Notes under the pieces: model-generated
What the model was told of the DNA's origin: nothing
The model's database searches: none
What the model saw: only the letters and a program-made list of their open reading frames with translations
Program-made: the position numbers and the translations under genes
Source: Protopterus annectens
Lineage: Eukaryota; Chordata; Ceratodontiformes; Protopteridae
Direction: 5' to 3'
Assembly (NCBI RefSeq): GCF_019279795.1
Contig: NC_056737.1
Coordinates: forward strand, 1,193,345,015 to 1,193,409,014
DNA length: 64,000 nucleotides
Shown: positions 33,472 to 44,146 of the stretch, one piece after another
How positions within the stretch are numbered: position 1 is the stretch's first letter
How the letters are laid out: each line of letters starts with the position of its first letter

Positions 33472-33899
33472 GAATGTTGTAATATTGCCTGTCTGCTCAA
33501 ACTTAAAAGTATGAGCAGATAAAGTTTATTTTTTCAGTATGTGACCAAAGTAGGTAACACATATTGATTTTTAAAGTTTTATATATTTTAAAAAACATGT
33601 ATAAAATTGTGAATAACATTTTATAGTATTTACAGCTTTAATACCCTGGTGGTTATAGTAATTAATAGATGATGTCAGTAACTAATTAGTAGCTGGTGCT
33701 GATTGGAAGATCTGTATCATGGGGGAACTTTTAAAAATGTTATTTAAACTGAACTCAATGGTTTTTAAGTTTGTCTGAAGAAGTCACTGTACCACAGTGA
33801 CGAAAAGCACTTTACAAAATAAACTGTGGACTGGTTTGAAGTGTTGGTGCACTTGTTTCTGTGTGCAATTAGTTTCAGTATTCTGTTTGTCGAATTTTA
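33472..33899 (+). repeat. PLE1 left pseudo-LTR
   Basis: A direct repeat of 37454..37897. Both start GAATGTTGTAATATTGCC and end near CAGTATTCTGTTTGTC. Its second half (about 33640..33850) is also the inverted partner of 33261..33471, so the left end can fold into a stem of roughly 210 bp with a loop of about 170 bases. Such direct repeats with inverted flanks are typical of Penelope-like elements. Confidence 0.85.
33775..33805 (+). ncRNA. Hammerhead-like motif, PLE1 left end
   Basis: CTGAAGA, a stem GTCACTGT/ACAGTGAC with a three-base loop, then GAAA, 31 nt in all. One extra A lies between the core box and the stem. The right terminal copy is at 37774..37804 and an inverted copy is at 33305..33335. 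The core fits C3 to A9 and G12 to A14 of hammerhead ribozymes, where position 7 may be any base. Stems I and III were not resolved. Confidence 0.45.
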
Positions 33900-33904
33900 T
33901 CAGC

Positions 33905-35153
33905 ATGTCGTCTGGTGCTTCAAGCATTCCATCCAGCCCTAATTTATTTGGATCTGTTCAACAAACGGACAATTTGAGCATTACAGCATTGCTTAATCCT
34001 CTGTCTCAACGGATGGATACAATTGCTACCCGATTGGAGACTGTTGAAGCTCTAGGGCTAAGTCGTAGTCAAGCTTCATTATCGCCCTCACAAAGCAGAG
34101 CAGCATCTGCTTCTTTCAATCAACAACAGGAGAATAACCGTAATTTGAATGGAAGTACCACTTCCTGTTCTACTAATTTTTCCATTCCTCTTGGTCAACA
34201 GAGGCTACAAGGGTCAGTTGCGGGCCCTCCTTCCATCATGGATGAACGTAGGTGTATTTCTACAAGTGTTACAGGGCTTATTGGAGCTCCGCGGTTCAAC
34301 GACTGGTTAAAAGATACAACAACATTACCAGTAGCATTTGAGCGAACTCAGGAACTACTGGCTGGTAACACTACAAATACACAGGTCAGTTTACAACCAT
34401 TAGCAGAAAAATTAAAATTGTTCGACACTAAACTTTTAAAGTTAAAGAAACTACAACTGGAAGTAGTATATTTTAAACAGTGCTTGCATGAACGCATTGT
34501 GCCGAAAGGCTTAAGATACCACCAATATCCAACAGGGCTGGTTGCTGATTCTCTTTTTCACACTGAACTGCTAGCACTTTTCAATCAACAGGGTTTTGAT
34601 TTATTAAATCTTATGATAAAACATTATGTCTTACAAATAGAAACATTTACTAAAGATGTTTCAGAGTTAAATGCAAACATTATTGGAAATGGTGATTTCA
34701 TCAGATATGTTTGATTATGAAAGGTCATTTTCTAGCATTGACCAAATGCTAGAAAGACTAAAATTCAATAAAAATAAAAAATTACAACGTGACCGACAGG
34801 CATATAGTAATGGTACTGCAAATCCCAAACCCTCATTAGCGCAAGTTAGACATCTTGACTTGAGGGTAAATACAGCCCAACAAGACATTGTGAATTCTGT
34901 TGATGAACTAGATGACAATATTATCACTGAGGTTGGAGTGAGACGTAGTGAACGCCTACATAATAACAACAATAATACTCAACCAGAATACAATAATGAC
35001 TGTTACAACAATGTTTCACAAAACAATAATGTGACTAACAATACAACTAACAATCAGGATTTTCATCATGGAAATCAAACAGGGGCCATCCTGAAGAAAT
35101 TTCATCAACAACCACAGAAAAACAAACAGCGCAACAACAAGTGCAGGAGATAG
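33905..35153 (+). pseudogene. PLE1 N-terminal coding region
   Basis: From the ATG at 33905 the frame runs to 34714 with a Ser/Gln/Asn-rich start (MSSGASSIPSSPNLFGSVQQ). A second frame, 34671..35153, continues with Asn- and Gln-rich sequence. No catalytic domain is seen; PLE proteins have a long poorly conserved N-terminal part before the reverse transcriptase. The plus-frame codons before 33905 lie in the pseudo-LTR, so I prefer the later ATG. Confidence 0.65.
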
Positions 35154-35491
35154 CACATGGTGCATCTCCTGATGTGAACATAACTAAAAATGTAACAAGC
35201 GATTTTTATGTTTACAATTATTCTACTTGCTGTATTGATTCAGTTCTAGTTGATTTGTTAGCATAAGGTAATACTTTTGTACCAAGCAGACGGTTAGACA
35301 TTACACAAACTATTTTGGATATGAAATTATATGTCAGAAAATTGAATTTGAAAATGTTGTTGGGGAATTCAAATTTCATAGACCATCCTTTCAAGGTTTT
35401 GAGTGTATATAACCCTCCACTTCACCCAGTATAAAATCTGTTCAAAAGTGTTTGTGAACTCAACTTAAGGCATATATTTGAGTCACCAAAG

Positions 35492-36600
35492 ATGTATAAC
35501 AGTAGAAGCAATTATAAAGACAATGTTTCACAAGATGAGGCTAAAGCATTACAGTACCTAAGATCTTTGCAAGTCCGAGTAGCCAAACCTGACAAAGGTG
35601 GTGGGTTGGCTATTTTTGATCTGGTTGATTATAACTCCAAAATGTGTGCCTTACTTGACAGTGATGCCTATGTGAAAGTTTCACTAAATGAAATTCATAT
35701 AGCATACAGTAGAATCAGGGGTTATTTCAATGACTTATTTAGTGAAGCCAAAATTGATATAGATGTCTATAACTACATTTCATTAGGATGTCCAAGGATC
35801 CCGATTATGTTTGGCATTCCGAAGGTTCACAAAAGGATTACCAACCCACCCATGCGGCCCCTTATAGATAGCAGAGGTTCTATCACATACCCCTGTGCGA
35901 AAGTAATTGATTCTATTCTGCAGAAATATTTAAAAACCAAAGAACAAGTCTGTAAAGACTTGTGGACATTTCTGCAGAAAATCAATGAGCTACACTTTGA
36001 CAATAGTGACAATTTCTTAGCAATAGATGTAAAAGATCTTTACACTTGTATACCACATCAGGAAGGAGTTGAATGGGTGAGTTCTATCCTCAGAAGGAAG
36101 GGAGCAACAACACAAGAAATCGATCTAGTATAAATATCTCTTGATATTATTCTTACTAACAATTACTTTTCGTTTGATGGTGAATTTTATCTTCAAAAAA
36201 CAGGGGTCGCTATGGGTTCACCTGTCGGTGCTAGTTTTGCAAACTTAGTAATGGTTTATTGGGAAAAAAAATTCATCTTTAATGATGCCCAATGATTGTA
36301 CCAACTAACACGTTACACCCGCTTTTTAGATGATATTTTTATCATCTTCAAAGGTAATGCACAACAGGCTAGTGAGTTTATCAACTATTTGAACCAAACT
36401 ACACATTTCTTAAAATTCACATTCAACTTCAATAATGAAAGTATTAATTATCTGGACATCAAGTTGGTTAAAAATACAACCAATGGAGGACTAGTTTCCA
36501 AAATATTTAGAAAGAAAACTTACTGCAATTCATTTTTGCATTTTACAAGCAACCATTTGTTTGCACAAAAAAGATCTATTGGAAAGGACAGTTAATAAGA
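35492..36600 (+). pseudogene. PLE1 reverse transcriptase
   Basis: Penelope-type RT blocks in order: VAKPDKGGGLAIFDLVDYNS (about 35578), FGIPKVHKRITNPPMRPLID (35811), LAIDVKDLYTCIPHQEGVEW (36018), GVAMGSPVGASFANLVMVYW (36206), and YTRFLDDIFIIF (about 36313) with the catalytic LDD. Then come LKFTFNFNNESINYLDIKL and KTYCNSFLHFTSNH. The frame is interrupted between 36133 and 36296. Confidence 0.85.
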
Positions 36601-37066
36601 GCAGCTAGGATGGTTTCACTTGATAATGATTTTATTAATGAATGTCAGTTACTTGTGACAATGTTACAACAACGAGGGTATCCAGTTGAATTAATTGATT
36701 CACTGGTCAAGGAAGTCAGAATTAAAAGATTCAATGGTGTAGTTAAACCTATACTTAATGGCAACAGTACACTAAGCAATATATTGAATACCCCCTCTAG
36801 TCAAATAACACAAGAAGTTGGACAAATTGTAGTCGCAACTAATGACAATTCAAATACTAACTACAATTGCAGTTTTATAACAATGTACATTAAAGATAGT
36901 CCTAAAATAAGAACTATCTTGTACAGAAATTGGGAATTCATCAGTAACAATGGTTTTCCTTGTTGAGAAACTAGGACCCCATCCCAACTTGATATTCAGG
37001 AGGGGCATTAACCTTAAGAACATACTATAAAGTAAAAAAGTAGTAATATTTGGTAGAAATGTAGGT

Positions 37067-37414
37067 ATGAACATTTGTGGAGCCTACAAGTACTGTAAAT
37101 ATATGGACATAAGGACCACGTTCACAATCCGGGAACGGAAGTTCAGTCTTCACACTAGATTTGACTGTAATTCTAAATCCGTAGTCTATCTAGCATCATG
37201 CACGTCATGCATGGCATTTTATATTGGGAAGACGGACCGACGGTTCCATGACAGAGTCTATGAACACATCTATGATATAGAAAAACAGCAAACAACAAAT
37301 GCTTTAGCAAAACATGTAATGTTAAACGGAGGATACAAATTCAAGTTCAAAATAATAGACCAGATACTAACTGACCATAGAGGGGGTCCCATATCTCTCA
37401 TTTTAGAAGAATGA
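37067..37414 (+). pseudogene. PLE1 GIY-YIG endonuclease
   Basis: A Cys-rich start (CGAYKYCKYM) leads to the GIY-YIG core: VVYLASCTSCMAFYIGKTDR, then RFHDRVYEHIYDIE and NALAKHVM. VYLASC and FYIG stand for the two name-giving strands; Arg and His/Glu follow in the expected helix. In PLEs this domain nicks target DNA. Upstream coding (36610..36966) belongs to the RT-to-endonuclease linker. Confidence 0.85.
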
Positions 37415-37453
37415 GAATTAATTTGGCAGATGCGCCTTAACGCATTCTTTAAT

Positions 37454-37897
37454 CCAGGCCTAAATGAATGTTGTAATATTGCCTGTCTGCTCAAACTTAA
37501 AAGTATGAGCAGATAAACAAAAGTTTATTTTTTCAGTATGCGAACAAAGTAGGTAACACATATTGATTTTTAAAGTTTTATATATTTTAAAAAACATGTA
37601 TAAAATTGTGAATAACATTTTATAGTATCTACAGCTTTAATATCCTGGTGGTTATAGTAATTAATAGATGATGTCAGTAACTAATTAGTAGCTGGTGCTA
37701 ATTGGAAGATCTGTATCATGAGGGAACTTTTAAAAATGTTGTTTAAACTGAACTCAATGGTTTTTAAGTTTGTCTGAAGAAGTCACTGTAACACAGTGAC
37801 GAAAAGCGCTTTACAAAATAAACTGTGGACTGGTTTGAAGTGTTGGTGCACTTGTTTTTGTGCACAATTAGTTTCAGTATTCTGTTTGTCAGATTTT
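37454..37897 (+). repeat. PLE1 right pseudo-LTR
   Basis: A direct repeat of the left pseudo-LTR with small differences (for example a short CAAA insertion near 37517). It begins inside the last codons after the GIY-YIG domain and ends at the target duplication. Confidence 0.85.
37774..37804 (+). ncRNA. Hammerhead-like motif, PLE1 right end
   Basis: Same 31-nt arrangement as at 33775. The loop side reads GTAACAC instead of GTACCAC, a change limited to the loop, so the eight-base-pair stem stays intact. Confidence 0.45.
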
Positions 37898-39793
37898 ATA
37901 AATAAAATGGTGTTTAAAAATACATAAATAATGAATAAATAATTATTTAAAACAGTGTTATCTTTCTAAGGCTTTTAATTTTAAAAGTGAGCTGATAGAA
38001 ATGTGTTCATTTAAGCCTGGCCAACTAAATGCATTAAGATGCAGTTGCCAGTAAAGCTCCCTCCTTTCTAGTAAAAGAGACCAGACCCCACCTCAAGGTT
38101 CTGTTTTAATATTATCAATGACAGTAAAATGAAAAGAATGATCAGTATTTTCCATTATGTGTTTGCTAAGTGCATTTGTATCTTCATACAAGTGCTCATA
38201 GAAATGCTTTTTTAATTTACGGTCCATTTTTCCAATATAAAAACAGCTACAACAATTACATAGAGCACAATAAATAATCCTTTCAGATCCACAATTGTAT
38301 TTTTGATGAAGTTTTACTTCAATGTTGTTTATCAGAAGAGTGCTACCTTCCTTAATGTGTTTACAATAGTTACACATGGCACACTTTTTCATGTGCCCAA
38401 CATTCATTCCATTTGGTTTCATCTTAAATATATTCTTTAAGTTTCTGCCCTTCTTAAATACTATGGCAGGATGTAAATCAATAAATGGTCTAATGGCGTT
38501 TTCATGATTTAATATGGACCAATTATTTTCTAAGATTTTTCTTAATGTATAACTGTCATTAGTGTATATGATAATGAAAGACGTCTTATAGTCCCTTTTT
38601 ATTTCTTGGTTCTCCACATTTAAGCATTGAGTGGAGTTGTTGATACTGGTGATGCTGGTGTCAATATCTGATAGTAAAGGACTAGAATGACCTCCCTCCT
38701 TTTTGTTTACTACTTCCAACATAATATCAGTTATAAATTTGTACGGATAGCCTCTCCTTGAAAACATGGATTTCAAATTGTCACATTCATTGACAAAAAT
38801 CATCCATCACTGAAACCATTCAGGCTGCCCTAACAAATTGTCCCTTTACAATGGCTTTTTTTCTGTTTCAGTGGATGTGTACTTGAATAATGGAGTAAGG
38901 AGTTGGAGTAGGTTTCTTTTCTTTATATTTTTGAAACAAACTTATTGTTTGTATAATCTTTAATGAGAAGAACATCTAGAAAGGGCAACTGGCCCATAGT
39001 ATAATTATGTGTGAATTTCAAAAATGTAGTAGTAGAATCCATATAAGAAATTAATTCACTGATGTGTTCGAGGGGTCCATCCCACAAAATAAAAATGTCA
39101 TCCAGGAACCAGGTGTAACACTTTACATAACTGAACATCGGACTGTTGAACAAAAACTTCTTTTCCCATTGGGTGATAACAATATTTGCATACAGGCCCC
39201 CACAAGAAGAACCCATTGTCACCCCCTCCTGTTGCAGACATATTTCACGGTTAAAATAAATGAAGTTGTTTTTCAAAACAAGTTCAAGTAAGTGTGTATA
39301 AACTTGGACATTGTTGTGTTCAACTACTTTTTCATATAAGTACGCTGAAAACCATTCCAGGCCTATGTTATGGGGAATAACAGAATATAAATCTTTGATG
39401 TCAATAGTCAAAAGGACATACCAGTTTTAAATGGAGTATTGCTAATGAGATGTAAAAACTCCATGAGTCCTTACATATATGGGTTTCAAAAAATACCAGT
39501 TCGTTAAGTCTAATGTTTAGGAGTTTTGCGAATGGGTGGGTAATGGAACCCTTTGCATCCACAATGGGTCTCATGGGTGGCTGTTCGAGGTTTTTATGCA
39601 GTTTTGGTAACTCAAACATCACTGACATCCTGGGATATGACACTGTGAGAAAGTTTAACTCTTCAGTGGTGATGGACCCCTCTATAAATAAATCCTGTAA
39701 CTCGTTCTTAATTCTGTTGTATGCTGTGTATAATTCATTCAAGGAGGATTTTGCATATGTTTTCCCATTCAAAATAAGTCCACAGCTGGATAT
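37898..39793 (-). mobile_element. PLE2, main part, 5'-truncated Penelope-like element
   Basis: A minus-strand element cut on its 5' side at about 39793, where the 48-bp array begins. The reverse transcriptase runs from 39793 to 38923 in two frames: YPRMSVMFELPKLHKNLEQP, then MTIDIKDLYSVIPHNIGLEW, GVTMGSSCGGLYANIVITQW and YTWFLDDIFILWDG with the LDD active site. The endonuclease frame (38803..38093) includes KKCAMCNYCKHIKEG, a CX2C-X2-C cluster, and CSCFYIGKMDRKLKKHFYEH. Protein similarity to PLE1 is clear but distant, so it is a different subfamily. It carries a few frameshifts and PLE1 is inserted in its 3' region. Confidence 0.8.
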
Positions 39794-40278
39794 TACAGAC
39801 ATCAGTCATACACTATTACTGACATTACAGCACATGTGAGAGATGCACATCAGTCATACACTATTACTGACATTACAGCACATGTGAGAAATTTACATCA
39901 GTCATGCACTATTACTGACATTACTGCACACGTGAGAGATGTACATCAGTCATACACTATTACTGACATTACAGCACGTGAGAGATGTACATCAGTCATA
40001 CACTATTACTGACATTACAGCACATGTGAGAAATTTACATCAGTCATGCACTATTACTGACATTACTGCACACGTGAGAGATGTACATCAGTCATACACT
40101 ATTACTGACATTACAGAACATGTGAGAGATGTACATCAGTCATACACTATTACTGACATTACAGCACGTGAGAAATTTACATCAGTCATGCACTATTACT
40201 GACATTACTGCACACGTGAGAGATATACATCAATCATACACTATTACTGACATTTCTGTACACGTGACAGATGTACAT
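39794..40278. repeat. 48-bp minisatellite, left part
   Basis: About ten units of 48 bp, core CATCAGTCATACACTATTAC followed by TGACATTACTGCACACGTGA. Some units lack two or more bases (for example CACGTGAG near 39975), so the frame is less regular than in the right part. It is separated from the rest of the array by CR1 copy D. Confidence 0.92.
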
Positions 40279-40289
40279 GGGAATCTTGA

Positions 40290-41205
40290 GGCAATGTTAC
40301 AACTGCCTCATGTACACAGACAACCCTCTCCTCCTCCAAAAAATTCCAACACATGTGAGAGATGCAACCATATAGCCAAACTGGAGGCTAAGCTCTCTCA
40401 ACACAGTACTGGCGAAACCTGTCAGGAGGAGAAGGAAACCACACTCACTACAATTCCAGTCTCACATAGACCTACCACGACAGCAAACCAAACACATAAA
40501 CACACAAAAACATACTCGGAGGCTCTAAATAAAAATCTGCCTAAGCAGCAAAGACCTCCAAAGCAGACACCCAAGCAACCGCTACCCCAAAACAAAACAC
40601 GTGCAACACATAGCTCACAAAGCCAGTGTGCTGAACAGTCACAGCCCTTAAGGCTAAACAACACACCTGATACACTTGTAATAGGTGACTCTATCATCAG
40701 GCACACTGACGTCCCGCTCACCAGGCTGAATAAGGAGAAGGTCACGGTGAGCTGCCTGTCGGGCGCTAGGATCCGCCACATAACACAAGCACTCAGGTCA
40801 CTCCAAGGGAAGTACAAATATGACTCAGTCATTGTCCATGCTGGTGTGAATGACCCGAGACGTACCTCCCTGGACTACATGAAAAGAGACATAGAGGAGC
40901 TCTCTGAGCATGTGGCCCAGGCCGGTATGACCCTGACCTTGAGTAGCATCTTACCCTCACCAAGAATGATGCCACAATATGAAGACAAGATGATCAATTT
41001 GAACAATTGGCTTAAGTATTGGTGTCATTCAAAGTGGATCCAATGCCTGTCAGCCTGGGAGGATGACATGCTTGACAAGCCACGATGCTTTGCTAGGGAC
41101 GGCTTGCACCTGTCACCCCTGGGCTTTTGGATATTGCCAAAGGCTCTTGCTACCCCCATAGTGCCTTTTTTAGGAAAGGCTCAAAAGACAAACCCACCTC
41201 CATAG
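40290..41205 (+). pseudogene. CR1 copy D ORF1 (esterase domain intact)
   Basis: The open frame 40129..41205 starts inside the minisatellite, so its first about 50 residues are array sequence; LINE sequence starts at 40279. It holds CERCNHIAKLEAK (a CX2C remnant), a Thr/Gln/Pro-rich linker, and a complete SGNH esterase: TLVIGDSIIRHTDVPLTRLN (about 40672), HAGVNDPRRTSLDYMKRDIE (about 40838), and DGLHLSPLGFWILPKALATP (about 41098). All four block residues (Ser, Gly, Asn, His) can be seen. Relative to copy B the frame shifts near 40340, ahead of the linker. ORF1 esterases are known from the CR1 clade. Confidence 0.85.
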
Positions 41206-44028
41206 GTATCACAAGGGATAAGAAACTAAGAGTAATGCTACTCAACGCCAGAAGTCTAAACCTCAAGATGCATGCACTCGAAACTCTCCTTAGCATGGAG
41301 AACATTGATATCTGTGCAGTAACAGAAACCTGGTTCAAGGCTCCTAGAGCACCCCAGCACTACCAGGTTATACCTCATACCATGCTTTTCGGCCCCAAAA
41401 CTTGGACCGAACCAGAAAAGGAGGGGGAGTATCAATATTCGTCAAAGATACCCACACCTCCAGGTTGGTGGCACAGCACAAAGAATCAGAGACTATCCAT
41501 GTGCAACTAACAGTGGGTAAAACTGACTTCCAGTTTATAGCCTGCTACAGACCACCCTCCCAAACCCAGGAATCCCACTCGGCCTTCCTGAGAACACTGG
41601 AAAATATGAAGGTCTCTCCAAACACCATTATATTGGGCGACTTCAACTACCCAAACATAGACTGGGAGCATTACTCTAGCTCCAACACCCTAGCTCAAAG
41701 GTTCCTAGAATTTATAAACTCAAATGCTATGGAACAACTTGTTACCACTCCCACAGGAGGGGAAAACATACTGGACCTGATCATCACCAACATGGGGACT
41801 CTATGCTCCAGACCAGAAGTGTATCCCTCACTGGTAAGATCAGACCATAAACTAATCTCACTGGATATTCACATCCCGACCCCAGCCCCTGCCCAGAAAA
41901 CCACAGTGAAAAACTTCTCTAAAGCAAATTTCACACTCCTCAAAACCGAGGTGGGATCCTTCAAAGCCCCTGGGCCTGTGGAAAATATGGCCCAGACCGC
42001 AGAATCCTTTATAAACGCATTCTATGAACACCTTCAGGAATGCATGGATCATGCAATCCCAAATAAATTCAAGACCCAATCCTCCAAAGGCAGACGTCCT
42101 GTCTGGTGGACCCCAGCCATAAACAAACTATACAATAGAAGGAGGAAGCTACTACATGATAGAGCAAAATCCCAAAAAGGGAAGGCATCTCTGATTAGTG
42201 TTAGCAAAAAACTACGGGCACTCATAAAATCGTCTAAGGCCAGCTTCGAGAGAAAAATTGCACAGGACACTAAGGATAATCACAAGGCTTTCTTTAGTTA
42301 TGTTAGGAACCTGGGTGGGAATTCCCAGATATGCTCAGAATTAGTCCAAAATGACAAAAAATACACCAAACCCGCAGACATTGCCAACATCCTAGCTGAC
42401 AGGTTCAGAGCAAACTTCTCGCCCCCCTCCCCACCAAAAGGGCAAATATCTATCCCAGCAGAATGCTGCCCCCCTGACATCTCAGATGCTCAGGTAAGAG
42501 CCGCCCTCTCCAAAGCAAAAAACACAGCAGCAATGGGACCAGACGGTGTCCCGGGCTGCGTCCTACATGAACTCCAAGAAGAGCTAAACCCAAACATAAA
42601 ACTACTGTTCAATCTCAGCCTCACCACAGGATATGTACCCAAAGAGTGGCGTACAGCAACAGTGGTCCCTCTCCACAAAGGTGGTGCCTCAACGGATCCT
42701 GGAAACTATCGCCCCATAAGCCTGACTAGCTTGGTCTGCAAAGCTATGGAAAGGATCATCATGGACCTCATAAAAAAATATATTGGGGACCTACAGACAC
42801 TGGATCCTATCCAGTTCAGCTTTGTTAAGGGCAGATCCTGCCTCTTAAACCTGGTCGATTTCTTTGAAACAGTCACCAAGGCCATTGACGAGGGGAAGGT
42901 GGTCCACACAGCCTACATGGACCTCAGAAAAGCCTTCGATACAATACCCCACTCGGGCATTATAGATAAGCTCACCAGCTTAAATATAAACCCCTATGTC
43001 ACTAGATGGGTTGCAAACTGGTTCAAGGACAGAACCCACATGGTTAGAATTGCTGGAGCCATGTCAGACTCCAAAGCAGTTACAAGTGGCGTCCCACAAG
43101 GCTCAGTCCTGGGACCTCTCCTGTTCGGTATATATTTCTCGGAGGTACAGGCCAACACGGAAGGACTGTGGCTGACCAAGTTCGCAGATGACTGCAAACT
43201 GGGCGCTATAATCGATTCTCCAGCCGACACAAGCATCCTCCAAAAGGGCCTCATAGAAACAGACAACTGGTGCCAGAGCCATGGCCTCAAACTAAGCGCC
43301 AAAAAGTGTATAGTCATCCCCTTTGGCAAAAACAAAGTGCCCACAAATTACCACATAGGTGGTAATCCATTAAGTACGGAAGAAGTAATTAGGGACCTGG
43401 GGACCCAAGTTGATAGCAATCTCTCATTTGACAACCACATGGCCAAAGTGGTTAGAAAAACATTTTATATAGCCCACCTAATCATGAAGGGATTCACATC
43501 TAGATCAGGGGAGGTCATCGTGCCTCTTTACTCATCCCTCATCAGGCCCATAATTGAGTACAATGCCCCTTTAGGGATGTACCTTACCAGACACCTGCAG
43601 CAACTGGAAAGACCCCAAAAATACCTCACCAAGAGGATCAAAGGGCTCAAACAGATGCCATATGCTGCCCGGTTAAAAAAACTCCAGCGCCACTCAGTGG
43701 CATACCGCCTGCTCAGAGGCGATCTGTGCCTGACGTATAAAGCCATGTCCAACCCAGAATTAATGGACATGCTGCATCTCAGAAAATCCAAATCCCATCG
43801 AGCTACGCTCGAGACTTGAACCTCAGCACTGAAATAAATAGGACATGCTGGAGGGACAGATTCATAACCCAGAGGCTCCCTTCACTCTGGAATAAAATCC
43901 CAGTTCAGGTTAGGCAGAGTCCCTCATTGACTCCCTTCAAGAGGAATCTAGATGAGTGGATAGGGGATCGTAGGTTTACCCCGGGTATCACTTCTGTGTC
44001 ACTGTTAGACAGAGGCACAGTATTCTAA
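41190..44028 (+). pseudogene. CR1 copy D ORF2 (endonuclease and reverse transcriptase)
   Basis: The start (LRVMLLNARSLNLKMHALET, then DICAVTETWFKAP) is in the frame 41127..41510. One base is missing near 41345, after which 41402..43819 runs 805 codons: LGDFNYPNIDWEHY and VRSDHKLISLDI (endonuclease), NYRPISLTSLVCKAMERIIM, FSFVKGRSCLLNLVDFFETV, YMDLRKAFDTIPHSGIIDKL, SGVPQGSVLGPLLFGIYFSE and FADDCKLGAIID with the catalytic pair at 43181..43192. A second frame change near 43806 moves the C-terminus to 43816..44028. All catalytic residues I can recognise in both enzymes are present. Confidence 0.9.
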
Positions 44029-44146
44029 CCTCGAAAAAGGGCATAGCAAAATTAATTTAAAATGGGTGGCGAAAGCCAAACACACTCTGGCTAGGCTTAT
44101 AAATGCCCTAGGGCAGATAGCCTAGTATGAACCTATGAACCTATGA

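Larger units (their letters stand above)
33261..37897 (+). mobile_element. Penelope-like element PLE1 with 15-bp target duplication
   Basis: A Penelope-type retroelement. It is flanked by ATAAATAAAATGGTG at 33246..33260 and 37898..37912. Parts in order: an inverted copy of the terminal region (33261..33471), a left pseudo-LTR (about 33472..33899), an N-terminal coding region from about 33905, a reverse transcriptase (about 35500..36600), a C-terminal GIY-YIG endonuclease (37067..37414) and a right pseudo-LTR (about 37454..37897). The direct repeats differ at only a few percent of positions, so the insertion is fairly young. The coding run is broken into about half a dozen frames, so it looks dead. 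The GIY-YIG domain places it among endonuclease-bearing PLEs, perhaps Neptune-like. Confidence 0.88.
40279..44146 (+). mobile_element. CR1-like LINE copy D, best preserved, inside 48-bp array
   Basis: Begins at 40279 within ORF1 (5'-truncated, no monomers) and ends with the tail CCTATGAACCTATGAA at about 44146. It interrupts a minisatellite unit between GTACAT and CAGTCAT, with a target duplication of two bases at most. ORF1 esterase is open, and ORF2 needs only two frame changes over 2.9 kb. This is the least decayed LINE in the window and thus probably the latest to move, together with copy C. Confidence 0.92.
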
